A DNA stretch of 64,000 bases, taken from assembly GCF_027359415.1 (NCBI RefSeq), contig NZ_CP114780.1, positions 868,001-932,000 of the forward strand, in the 5' to 3' direction. This DNA comes from Prochlorococcus marinus str. MIT 0918 (GTDB taxonomy: Bacteria; Cyanobacteriota; Cyanobacteriia; PCC-6307; Cyanobiaceae). The notes under the pieces were generated by a model, which saw only the letters and a list, made by a program, of their open reading frames with translations, had not been told where the DNA came from and did not search any database. The translations under genes were made by a program, and so were the position numbers. This document shows positions 36,151 through 44,016 of the stretch, one piece after another. How positions within the stretch are numbered: position 1 is the first letter of the stretch; each line of letters starts with the position of its first letter.

Positions 36151-36194
36151 ACCTATAGCCGTGGACTACGTTTTCAGCGAAGCGTCGAGATTTA

Positions 36195-36252
36195 CCCAAA
36201 CTTTAGCCAAACTTTCGCTCACTTATTTCTCTTTACTTTTGGTCAGTAATGT
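36195..36252 (+). repeat. repeat family B
   Basis: ACCCAAACTTTAGCCAAACTTT then CGCTCACTTATTTCTCTTTACTTTTGGTCAGTAAT. Near-identical to the stretch at 63685-63745 and partly to those at 61455 and 25800. Includes two direct copies of an eleven-base CCAAACTTT unit. Confidence 0.75.
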
Positions 36253-36261
36253 TTAAAAAGG

Positions 36262-36291
36262 AAAGCATAGAAAAGCATAGAAAAGCATAGA
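36262..36291 (+). repeat. three tandem copies of AAAGCATAGA
   Basis: The ten-base unit AAAGCATAGA is repeated three times without mismatch, just after the repeat-B copy and before the small gene's 3' end. A ten-base period is close to one helical turn. Confidence 0.9.
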
Positions 36292-36301
36292 TTTTATAAG
36301 C

Positions 36302-36466
36302 CTATAACTTAACTTTCCTAGAGGTAATAAAACCACTTTGAGAGCGAGAAACAAACCATAGAGGGAGTCCAATCACTAGTAGGCTCGCAATTAACAAAAT
36401 TGTATTTACAGTAGAACTACTTACACCTAATTCGGAATAAGCTAATGAGAAAAGGATTACTGCCAT
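36302..36466 (-). CDS. 54-residue membrane microprotein
   Basis: MAVILFSLAYSELGVSSST, a second hydrophobic segment (ILLIASLLVIGLPLWF), then a basic VSRSQSGFITSRKVKL tail. Two short helices. Unknown function. Confidence 0.55.
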   Translation of the reverse strand: MAVILFSLAYSELGVSSSTVNTILLIASLLVIGLPLWFVSRSQSGFITSRKVKL

Positions 36467-36627
36467 GGGGTTAACCTTTAAAATAGAACTTCTTCAGGAT
36501 ATATATCAAATCCATAATTTATAACGTTAATTTATAACTTGATTATGGAAGTAATGATACATCCAAGTAAAACATTTATCATTCAAATAGGAGAGCAGAG
36601 GAATAGTATCTTATTTGTTTTAAAAAT

Positions 36628-37230
36628 ATGAAAAACCATCAAAACAATGAGTCTTCTATCCCTCAAAAAGATATTAAAGAAACAGTTAACATAAAAGATA
36701 CAAAAGAGTCATCAATTGTAGAAGCTGCTTATATATCAGAGCCATACGAAGCAGTTCAACAACCCAATGAAAAGGTTTTAGTACCAACTACTAATTTGAT
36801 AGAAAAGTCCAAAAACAACAAAGCTGTAGGAAATGAGACTATAGTTTTAGATAAATTAAATAGTTTTAGTGCTATATTTAATGCTATAGAAGAAGGCTTT
36901 CCGCAGGAAAGTGATAAGAAACAGTTTAATTTCCCTCATCCAAAACATTGGATTGGTCCACGATATTTAGCAACTTGGGTTCTACCTATAGCTCTATTAA
37001 AGAAGGTTAGAGGAATAACAAGAGAATTATATAAAATTGCCACTCCACATCAAACATCAGACTTCACTGTTCACAAAGCAGAGACTATATATACCTCAAC
37101 CCAAAAAGCTCTTGGAAAGACTGATTCCATGAGATTCTTTGGAGCTCGTTTTCTTGCAATATGGGTATTACCTTTAGGTATTACTGCAATATTCATTCAA
37201 TATCTTTTAGTCAATCCTCTTATCAATTAA
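36628..37230 (+). CDS. hypothetical membrane protein with internal R-[YF]-LA-x-WVLP duplication
   Basis: 200 residues. The first 100 are hydrophilic and low-complexity. The second half has two related segments, GPRYLATWVLPIALLKKV (about 111) and GARFLAIWVLPLGITAIF (about 173), separated by a helical linker. This looks like an ancestral duplication of a short amphipathic or membrane element. No known domain. It precedes the PsbF-like gene by 200 bases on the same strand. Confidence 0.6.
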   Translation: MKNHQNNESSIPQKDIKETVNIKDTKESSIVEAAYISEPYEAVQQPNEKVLVPTTNLIEKSKNNKAVGNETIVLDKLNSFSAIFNAIEEGFPQESDKKQFNFPHPKHWIGPRYLATWVLPIALLKKVRGITRELYKIATPHQTSDFTVHKAETIYTSTQKALGKTDSMRFFGARFLAIWVLPLGITAIFIQYLLVNPLIN

Positions 37231-37429
37231 AAATACATGTAAATTCCAAACAATCATTTATACATATAAAAACAAAAAATTTTACTAATTAAGATATTGA
37301 TATTTACTATTTCGAAAAAAGAACATCACTAAGTAAAGATCTTTGCATTTAAATAAAAGATATGAGACATTGCCACCCAAACAAAGAGTGGAGAATAGGG
37401 AAATAATTCTTCTAAATTATTAATTAACA

Positions 37430-37717
37430 ATGATTCTAAAGTCTTTAATCGTATTAGCGCCTGTTCTAATAGCAATAGTATCAACTATATTCTGGCTCTT
37501 TTTTTGGGGGGTTTTTAAAACAGAGAACGGTATATCACTGGAAAACTATCAAGATTGGGAAGATAGTGGAATAATCCCAGAGAACAGACCAGCCGGAGGC
37601 TACCCAGTGTTTACAGTCAGAACACTTGCTGTAAATGCTTTAGGCATCCCAACTGTCTTTTTTCTAGGGGCGATATTTGCAATGCAATTCATCAGAAGAG
37701 GGTTGTTCAATGCCTAA
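37430..37717 (+). CDS. PsbF-like protein lacking the haem-ligating histidine
   Basis: 95 residues. Residues about 58-92 ([33 protein letters not shown]) match the cytochrome b559 beta subunit PsbF along its whole helix, where the family has YPIFTVRWLAVHTL and FFLGAIAAMQFIQR. The invariant Trp is Thr and the axial His is Asn, so it cannot ligate b559 haem in the normal way. A unique N-terminal helix ([19 protein letters not shown]) and an acidic loop precede it. psbE, psbL and psbJ are absent. Overlaps the next small gene by eight bases. Confidence 0.8.
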   Translation: MILKSLIVLAPVLIAIVSTIFWLFFWGVFKTENGISLENYQDWEDSGIIPENRPAGGYPVFTVRTLAVNALGIPTVFFLGAIFAMQFIRRGLFNA

Positions 37718-37832
37718 GCCAGATAGTCGTATGTTGATGAAAGACTCTGATCAGGTTGTCTTTTTTCTGATCTCAATGACAACATTCATGTGGATTGCTA
37801 TGGAACTTACAGGCTCCTATATATATAGATAA
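37710..37832 (+). CDS. 40-residue membrane peptide coupled to the PsbF-like gene
   Basis: [20 protein letters not shown], then [20 protein letters not shown]: a hydrophilic N-terminus followed by one helix. The ATG lies inside the last codons of the PsbF-like gene, so it should be translated by coupling. Size and topology resemble small photosystem II subunits, but it matches none I know. Confidence 0.6.
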   Translation: MPKPDSRMLMKDSDQVVFFLISMTTFMWIAMELTGSYIYR

Positions 37833-37862
37833 CCTTGATCACTTATTTATATATCAGCAACT

Positions 37863-37979
37863 ATGGGATATGGTCTTTGTTCTCAAGATCCTAAAGAAGT
37901 TGCATATTACAAGCTGATCAAAGAAGAGATGAAACGGGATCGAGAAAACGGGAATCTAGGAATATCGAGAAAGGACTAA
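37863..37979 (+). CDS. GYG..DPKEVAYYKLIKEE microprotein (short copy)
   Basis: 38 residues: MGYGLCSQDPKEVAYYKLI, then KEEMKRDRENGNLGISRKD. Homologous to the 54-residue protein at 27395-27559 but starting at the internal MGYG; the in-frame upstream codons (Y-I-S-A-T) still match the paralogue although they lack a start. The downstream AAGAGATAATACAAAT and GCTGAGACAACAGTCATAG also match, as part of a duplicated block. Confidence 0.6.
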   Translation: MGYGLCSQDPKEVAYYKLIKEEMKRDRENGNLGISRKD

Positions 37980-38106
37980 TTATCTAAAAATCATTCTTTC
38001 CTTGATTTAAGAGATAATACAAATAGCGAAAAAGCTCGCTTGGCTGAGACAACAGTCATAGCCTTGTTCAAACTCTGTTCAAACTTTCACATTTAGCACC
38101 ACATCC

Positions 38107-38160
38107 CAGTCATACCATGGCAAAAGAAGAACCTAACTACTGGCTAATGAAGTGTGAACT
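38107..38160 (+). repeat. EVE-start repeat, copy R4 (variant leader)
   Basis: CAGTCATACC and ATG at 38117 encoding MAKEEPNYWLMKCEL. The ACACA-rich leader of other copies is missing, yet the coding part is kept, including EPNYWLMKCE. It ends at the 3' end of the minus-strand WD40 gene. Confidence 0.75.
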
Positions 38161-38168
38161 TAATGTTT

Positions 38169-39239
38169 TTAGAACCCTTGAGGGGAAGATTTAGTACGCA
38201 TTTTAAAATTCCAAACGTTAACGCCTCCTTTTGAATTTACTGCTGCCAAAGCACAATCATCAGGTCGCCAGGCAATTGCGGAGACAAGCTCTCCTGCGAA
38301 TGCTCCACCAAGTGGGTCACCATCACCATTTCTCTTGAGAAACCAAACAAGAACTGAACCATCTCTAGCTCCTGAAGCAAGAAGCATTCCCTGATTTGAA
38401 AAGGCAAGACTAGAAATCGATTCAGCATGGAGAGATAATTGTCCAGGGACAGTCCCTTCAGGGCCATTACCTTCAAAGCTCCAAACTGTTACAACATCAC
38501 TTCCCCCTGTAGCGAGGACTGTGCCACTCTGATCAAACGCTAACTGGCTTGGCTTACCCGGATACCCAGTCATTTCAGAGTCTTGATCAGTTGAGCGTCG
38601 CCAGAAATGAACAGAATTATCCTGACTACCGCAAACCACAACATCACCATTAGGACTAAGTACCATAGACACTAGTGAACCTTTCCATTCCAGCTTTTGA
38701 TTAACCTTGTCAGCAACTACGTCAAAAAAAGTCACTCGGCCATAGCATGCAGTTGCTAGTTCATTCGACTTTGACCAAGCGATCGAGCTAACAGTGCTTG
38801 GGTGTTCTCCTGATTTCCAATGCTCATGGCCATCAATCCCATATACATGCACTCTGCGAGAAAAGGCTACAGCCAAGAAACGTCCATCTGGTGACCATCT
38901 CAGGTGTTCGACCCAACCGTCTCCAAGCTCTATGACTTTAGTTGACTCCCCTTCTTCGCTATTCCAAATAAGAACACGTCCATCCTGTCCTGAAGTTGCA
39001 AAAATATCTCCATCTGGGTGTATAGATAATGCGAGTAGTCCTCCTTTATGGACCTCTTTTTTCTGCCAAAGGGGGCTTCCAGATTTACCCTCAAATAAAC
39101 AAAGTCCACCTGCAACATCACCTACTAAGAGTGCCTTGCCACCTAAGGTCCACCCACAAACTATGGCATAGTCTTCAACTTCAGCACTCCAGCCCTCGTG
39201 AAGCATCCCCTGGGGACTAAATCCTTCTACACCAGGCAC
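38169..39239 (-). CDS. WD40 beta-propeller protein
   Basis: 356 residues with about seven WD40 repeats; typical blade ends are GRVLIWN, NSVHFWRR, DVVTVWSF, GSVLVWFL and GGVNVWNF. The GTG start overlaps the 3' end of the CobW gene by 13 bases, so the two are co-translated and share the Zur-like box upstream of CobW. A role as scaffold or client-binding partner of the zinc chaperone is inferred from this linkage only. Confidence 0.88.
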   Translation of the reverse strand: MPGVEGFSPQGMLHEGWSAEVEDYAIVCGWTLGGKALLVGDVAGGLCLFEGKSGSPLWQKKEVHKGGLLALSIHPDGDIFATSGQDGRVLIWNSEEGESTKVIELGDGWVEHLRWSPDGRFLAVAFSRRVHVYGIDGHEHWKSGEHPSTVSSIAWSKSNELATACYGRVTFFDVVADKVNQKLEWKGSLVSMVLSPNGDVVVCGSQDNSVHFWRRSTDQDSEMTGYPGKPSQLAFDQSGTVLATGGSDVVTVWSFEGNGPEGTVPGQLSLHAESISSLAFSNQGMLLASGARDGSVLVWFLKRNGDGDPLGGAFAGELVSAIAWRPDDCALAAVNSKGGVNVWNFKMRTKSSPQGF

Positions 39240-40609
39240 TTATCAAACTCCCGACACATTTCTTTTTCATCAAGATTTCGACCGATAAACACTAATTGAT
39301 TATGGCGAGGTTCATTCCCCCACTCTTTATCTGGCTGAGCAGTGAAGAGCATGTGAACCCCTTGAAAAACCATTCGCCTGGATTCACCCGCGTAACTTAT
39401 AAACCCTTTTGTCCTAAATATATCTACACCTTTTTCTGACAGGAGTCGACTCAACCACTTATTAAGTTTTTCTGGATCGACATCACCTATTCGCTCAATA
39501 GCAATTGAGCCCACTTCATCATCATGTTCATGCTCTGCCACCCAAGTCCGCTCAGTTTCAAGTTGGACCAAAGCATCATTTTTTCCATCACTTTCAGTTG
39601 TAGTAATTAAAGTATCAATTCGGGATACTTTGATATCAAATTCTTCTGCTGTGTGCTGGGTGAAAAGCCCAATATGAGTAGGGTTATCAAGTTCCAAAAA
39701 GAAAGATTTACGCCCATTAGACTGAAGCTGAAGACTGACATGTTTTTCAATTGGGACTGTGCTTCCAGGATGAAGAAGTTCCGCAGAGTCAGCGTAAAGT
39801 CTTACGCAAGATTCAGCACCAGCATTAAGAGCTGCTTCGTCAATCCCCTGATCTTCCAGAACGACCAGCGACATCGTGGGATCAGGACCTTCTTCAAGGC
39901 TAAGTTCATAACGACCTTTCTCAAGAGAAAAAACACCTGTCCACTCGAATGGATATTCTGGCTCAAGGAAAGTGGGGCGACGCTTTAAAACCTGATCTAG
40001 ATCAAATGCACTAAGGTTTAACACAGTATCAATAGATACCTCCGCTTGCTTACTACGAACAACACGAGCCATCCGGTTCATATCGCGTAGCCGTGATTCA
40101 AGAATATCGAGAGATTCATCAGAGACTAAGTCCGTTTTGTTTAGGACAAGGACATCTGCGAAGGCAACCTGCTCAGAACTTTCATCACTGCGACCGAGTT
40201 GCTGATCAATATGAGCCGCATCAACGAGAGTAACAATGCCATCAAGAGAAAATTCATTACGGATTTCGTCATCCATAAAAAATGTCTGAGCAACAGGTCC
40301 AGGATCAGCAAGTCCTGTTGTCTCAACTAACACATAGTCGAATTTATCTCGTCGCTTCATGAGGTTGCCCAATACGCGAATCAGGTCTCCACGAACGGTG
40401 CAACAAATACAACCATTGGACATTTCAAAGACTTCCTCGTCAGCATTAATGACCAGACCCTGATCAATACCGACTTCACCATATTCATTTTCGATTACAG
40501 CTATTCGTTTGCCGTGTTCTTCACTCAGAATCCTATTAAGGAGGGTTGTTTTCCCAGATCCTAAAAAGCCCGTAAGGATTGTTACTGGTACCTTTTGTTC
40601 GAGATTCAT
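39227..40609 (-). CDS. COG0523/CobW-family GTPase zinc metallochaperone
   Basis: 460 residues. Walker A GFLGSGKTT (about 14-22), the metal-binding CxCC motif GCICC (Cys67-x-Cys69-Cys70), the guanine-specificity NKTD, and a C-terminal CobW_C domain followed by a His-rich stretch (EHEHDD). Proteins of this kind (ZNG1/ZagA/YeiR) deliver zinc to client enzymes under zinc shortage. A Zur-like box lies about 50 bases upstream. It forms an operon with the WD40 gene. Confidence 0.92.
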   Translation of the reverse strand: MNLEQKVPVTILTGFLGSGKTTLLNRILSEEHGKRIAVIENEYGEVGIDQGLVINADEEVFEMSNGCICCTVRGDLIRVLGNLMKRRDKFDYVLVETTGLADPGPVAQTFFMDDEIRNEFSLDGIVTLVDAAHIDQQLGRSDESSEQVAFADVLVLNKTDLVSDESLDILESRLRDMNRMARVVRSKQAEVSIDTVLNLSAFDLDQVLKRRPTFLEPEYPFEWTGVFSLEKGRYELSLEEGPDPTMSLVVLEDQGIDEAALNAGAESCVRLYADSAELLHPGSTVPIEKHVSLQLQSNGRKSFFLELDNPTHIGLFTQHTAEEFDIKVSRIDTLITTTESDGKNDALVQLETERTWVAEHEHDDEVGSIAIERIGDVDPEKLNKWLSRLLSEKGVDIFRTKGFISYAGESRRMVFQGVHMLFTAQPDKEWGNEPRHNQLVFIGRNLDEKEMCREFDKCLV

Positions 40610-40656
40610 TTTAATTTGCTATTTTCAAGCGAAAGAAATAGCAATAATTGATTATG

Positions 40657-40673
40657 AAAATGATAATCGTTTT
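40657..40673 (-). promoter_or_regulatory. Zur-like operator upstream of the CobW-WD40 operon
   Basis: AAAATGATAATCGTTTT (inverse AAAACGATTATCATTTT), imperfectly palindromic around GATAATC, 48-64 bases upstream of the CobW start. The site at 55543-55560 has the same AAAACGATTATCRTT core at nearly the same distance from another CobW-like gene. Fits the AT-rich Zur/Fur-type palindromes of cyanobacteria. Confidence 0.7.
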
Positions 40674-40856
40674 AGCTGGGTTTAGCAATTTCCCCATCTG
40701 AATTTCTACTGAACTAATAACAAGCAAATAAACAGTGATAATTTTTCTATGAGATGCGATCTGTAAATTCATTCACTTCTTATTCCTTTCAAATCCTAAT
40801 TAGATAGAGTAAAGAAAAGAGATAGAAGAATGAGGTTTCATTCCAACTCCATTCCA

Positions 40857-40916
40857 ACCATCGAGTATCGCTAAGACTACAAACTATGACTGAACCTAAC
40901 TACTGGCTAATGAACC
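40857..40916 (+). repeat. EVE-start repeat, copy R5 (left end of integrase unit)
   Basis: A shortened leader (ACCATCGAGTATCGCTAAG), then ATG at 40886 encoding MTEPNYWLMN, followed by element-specific sequence. It is the last repeat before the integrase gene. Confidence 0.75.
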
Positions 40917-40972
40917 ACGTACCAGACCTAATATAACAGTTATCACAAGGCTTTAAGAAAAAGACTAGAATC

Positions 40973-40994
40973 ATATCCACACACCATCCACACA
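40973..40994 (+). repeat. two 11-bp CCATCCACACA-type repeats before the integrase
   Basis: ATATCCACACA and CCATCCACACA are adjacent with an 11-base period, ending three bases before the integrase TTG start. The same pair occurs in repeats R6, R10 and R11, and an inverted pair lies near the other end of this unit. Candidate recombinase arm-binding or regulatory sites. Confidence 0.7.
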
Positions 40995-40997
40995 TTT

Positions 40998-42551
40998 TTG
41001 CCACAGATTCAACTTCAAGAGAGGGTCTTAAATGGTCGTGGGAGAGTTCTTCTTTACGGCTCAGGAACGAGTGCGGGAAAGTGGTATTACAAAGAGAAAG
41101 TGGAAGGACAAAGAAGGTATAAAGAGAAGCAATTATTTGGAGCGAGTTCTTTAGAACAAGCCATTGCAATGGCACCAGAAGCAGCCATTGCATTAGCAAA
41201 AGAACCTGAGAAGAAGACTAGTTACAGGTATGCCTCTGATCCTCTAACTCTGATTCAACGAGAAGAGAAACTGATCAAGCAAAAAGAGAAGCTAGCGAAA
41301 GAAGAACAGAAAAAGGAACGTCCAAAGATAGTGATTGAATCAGCAATGGATCAGTGGCTATCAGAACAAGAGAAACGCGTAGAAGCTGGAGCTTTTCAAC
41401 CAGCAAGCTTTAGCCATAAGTTCAATTGCTGTCGGCACATCAAGCTCTATTTAAAAAAGAAGAAGGTTGTCTTTACCACTCAAATCAATACAACAACATT
41501 TGATGATTACCCCGTCTATCGACTCAAGCAAACAGATAAAAGAATCGTGATCCATCGAGAGCTTGCAGTCTTAGGTGAATTTATAAAAAGCTATTTGGTT
41601 AAACATAAATACATCCCTGCTCATCTCTGGTTAGACGGACAATTCCTACCAAGAATCACAGTCAGAGATACAGATCGAAACGCTAATCCAGCCATCAATC
41701 AAGAAGATTGGAGAACCATTATTGATTACATCCGAGAAGAGTGGAGGCCAGTTGCTTATGAGAAAGATCAGTTCGGTAGGAGATCAGAGAAGTCGATCTA
41801 TTTCCGCAATATGTTTTGGCATTGGTTGTTAATTGCAAAGAGCACAGGTATGAGTCCAGAAGAGATCTGCAAGATGAAATGGAAGAGTGTCGAGATTATT
41901 GATGTCGGACGAATCAGTAAGTCAAAAGCGATAGAAGAGTATGAACAGATCCTTGATGAAATCAAAGAAGAAGGGAAAGAAGATGAGATCTATATCGAAC
42001 CACCTGACTTAGATATCAATCCTTCTGATTGGGTTCTCAATCACGATGCTTGGGGACGAGAAGAACGACTGATTTCTTTTATCACTACTGTTAGAGCAAA
42101 GACTTCCAGAGTTAGAGAGATCCCTTGCAATCTTGGATATGTCTTTAGGCGATGGAAGTACTTCTTAGAGAAGGAACTGAATCACAAGGTCAGAGGTGAT
42201 GACTATGTGTTTGCTCAGATCCACAACGAGATGAAGCAACCCAACCAAAGGAAGATCCAACAGCATTGGAGATGGACTGTTGATAAGTTGATGGATGAAG
42301 GGAAGTTAAAAGGTCATAAGTTCTCTGATCGTCCTTATACCTTGTATTCACTACGATCAACCTTCATTGAGAATCACTTAATGAAAGGGATTGACATCTT
42401 CTTGTTAGCTCGTATTTGTGGCAATAGCGTCAAGACAATCATGGACACCTACGAAAGAATAGACATAAGGAAAAGAACAAAGGAAATAACAGATATTGAG
42501 TACGGAAAGAAGACAACAAATGCAGCCGTTGTGCAGCTCTATGCAGAATAG
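40998..42551 (+). CDS. divergent tyrosine recombinase/integrase
   Basis: 517 residues from TTG 40998. N-terminal arm-type domain (about 1-75, GSGTSAGKWYYKEKVEG), a Lys/Glu coiled linker, a SAM-like core-binding domain (about 110-215) and a C-terminal catalytic domain. The latter keeps the Lys strand (VRAKTSRVREIP), Arg II in YSLRSTF (about 452) and the nucleophile context DTYERID (about 485). Positions normally Arg I, His and His/Trp appear as Ser (TGMSPEEICKMKW), Tyr (YSLRS) and Asn (CGNSVKT). Probably drives the repeat-flanked element. Confidence 0.8.
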   Translation: MPQIQLQERVLNGRGRVLLYGSGTSAGKWYYKEKVEGQRRYKEKQLFGASSLEQAIAMAPEAAIALAKEPEKKTSYRYASDPLTLIQREEKLIKQKEKLAKEEQKKERPKIVIESAMDQWLSEQEKRVEAGAFQPASFSHKFNCCRHIKLYLKKKKVVFTTQINTTTFDDYPVYRLKQTDKRIVIHRELAVLGEFIKSYLVKHKYIPAHLWLDGQFLPRITVRDTDRNANPAINQEDWRTIIDYIREEWRPVAYEKDQFGRRSEKSIYFRNMFWHWLLIAKSTGMSPEEICKMKWKSVEIIDVGRISKSKAIEEYEQILDEIKEEGKEDEIYIEPPDLDINPSDWVLNHDAWGREERLISFITTVRAKTSRVREIPCNLGYVFRRWKYFLEKELNHKVRGDDYVFAQIHNEMKQPNQRKIQQHWRWTVDKLMDEGKLKGHKFSDRPYTLYSLRSTFIENHLMKGIDIFLLARICGNSVKTIMDTYERIDIRKRTKEITDIEYGKKTTNAAVVQLYAE

Positions 42552-42674
42552 ATTCAAGCCGCTATCTCAATCGCTCTATGCGACGTTAGAAATCGCTTGG
42601 AAGGCCCAAAGAAGAATTAAACGACCACTGTTTACCTAAGCGACCTATCTCCTAACTGAAGGGATTCCGCAACC

Positions 42675-42965
42675 TTACTTGCTCACTATGGTGTCGCCCT
42701 TTAGAGAAGGAGAAGAAAAGCGAGGTCGCACGTATAAAGGGAGAGATAAAAGAGCAAGGACGCAGGTTAAAGGGGAGAGGAGATAGTCATTACCTATAAA
42801 CCCTTCTTGCAGAAACGATTTGCTTGGTGTCGCACGTAAAGGAGGAGAGATAAAACGAGTATCTCAGAAAAGTCTGTCAGAAGAAGGGGTCTGCTTGGTG
42901 CCGCACTTATACAGGGAGAGGGAAGAGATTCCTTAACAGCCACTCTATACAGGGAGACTGAAGAC
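42675..42965 (+). repeat. degenerate GGTGTCGCACGTAAAGGGAGAG repeats
   Basis: Six imperfect copies of a unit like GGTGTCGCACGTAAAGG then GGAGAGATAAAAG start near 42680, 42721, 42754, 42826, 42897 and 42943. Purine-rich on the plus strand, without a convincing open frame. Located just after the integrase, in a 630-base gene-free stretch (42552-43185) of the putative element; could be an origin, protein-binding iterons or a structured RNA. Confidence 0.6.
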
Positions 42966-43185
42966 AAACAAACATACCTACAACAATCTCCTTTACTGAT
43001 GTTCCGGTGAGCGGAGCGAACGAACATCACGAAAGCACCGTCTGTATCTCCCCAACACACAAACCCCCACACTCAATATCTAAAAGTTCAACCCTGATGA
43101 TTCCTCTGTCCCCTCATAGGACATTCCGCATCATCCTGGTTGAGACTGTATGGATAAATAGTTAGTTAATTAATTCACAGTCATC

Positions 43186-43356
43186 ATGAAACCTATTAAA
43201 CGTCTACCAAAACTCAATATACATACACCTCAAACGCCAGACTCAGATAAACCCTTAACTCCCGAAAGAGCTAAGGAAATTATTGATGAAGTTTGGAGTA
43301 AAAAGAGATTTGTAAATGGGTTTAGTTATCCCTCGTTGAAGTATGAACACTCATGA
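43186..43356 (+). CDS. 56-residue hypothetical protein of the element
   Basis: MKPIKRLPKLNIHTPQTPDS, then LTPERAKEIIDEVWSKKRF and YPSLKYEHS. Soluble, proline-rich start and one amphipathic helix. It lies between the repeat tract and the secreted-protein gene. No family recognised. Confidence 0.55.
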   Translation: MKPIKRLPKLNIHTPQTPDSDKPLTPERAKEIIDEVWSKKRFVNGFSYPSLKYEHS

Positions 43357-43412
43357 ATATCTAAAGATGATTCCTAGAGTTTTAGATGAGGTATTTTCCG
43401 GCCATTAGTGAA

Positions 43413-43955
43413 TTATCGATAATAAAAATACTGCAAGCTCTTGGTTTTATTTTTATCCCATCTAACAATAAGCTCAGATTTAAAACAAAATTTGCCGTAT
43501 TCAATACACCTTTCATTCTTAAACCTGCTATTACTTAATTTACCTTGTCCAGAATAGAGATACGATACTGTCTCGGTAAAAAATCCATCTTGTAATTCAG
43601 AAAATTTAAAATCAGAAGGCCATATGTATTCTGCACCAATAATATGGGAATCATCTATAGCAGTAAATAACAATTCCTCTAGAACATAAACTCTCGAACT
43701 CAAGCTATGTCTACACGATAAATAATGAAATTCTAAGGGTTCATTTTTCTTTAAATTTATCTTCCGAGATTTTTTTTTCAAATGTCTCTTTTTATGGGCA
43801 AGAGTTTTCTCAGTAAAACAAGCTTGTTCTGCCTCTTCATAAGTAGCAAAAGACAAAGAGCTCTTTTCTCTGTTCCCATTATTGATATTTGCATTCACAA
43901 TCAAAGCAACAGCTGCTGCTGGAATTAAGAACTTCCTGTACTTCTTGAACTCCAA
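43413..43955 (-). CDS. secreted protein with MEFKKYRKFLIPA leader (short member)
   Basis: 180 residues from TTG 43955, which directly follows an in-frame stop. The leader MEFKKYRKFLIPAAAVALI is shared, also at DNA level, with the protein at 46580-47674, whereas the bodies differ. After the leader comes SFATYEEAEQACF, reminiscent of DUF3721-like Glu-Ala-Glu segments, then a very basic stretch and a tail with several Cys. Probably exported; function unknown. Cargo of the element. Confidence 0.6.
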   Translation of the reverse strand: MEFKKYRKFLIPAAAVALIVNANINNGNREKSSLSFATYEEAEQACFTEKTLAHKKRHLKKKSRKINLKKNEPLEFHYLSCRHSLSSRVYVLEELLFTAIDDSHIIGAEYIWPSDFKFSELQDGFFTETVSYLYSGQGKLSNSRFKNERCIEYGKFCFKSELIVRWDKNKTKSLQYFYYR

Positions 43956-44016
43956 TTACTGAAAACTACTTCTAGAACCATTATCGTTCAAAAGTTAGTC
44001 TTTATCATGCAAACCA

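Noticed and set aside
42675-42965. CRISPR array
   Set aside because: The repeats are degenerate, of irregular spacing and without unique spacers of constant length; no cas genes are present.
42794-43072. 92-codon minus-strand frame over the degenerate repeats
   Set aside because: The frame is a by-product of the purine-rich repeats; it is rich in Cys and Ser with no domain.
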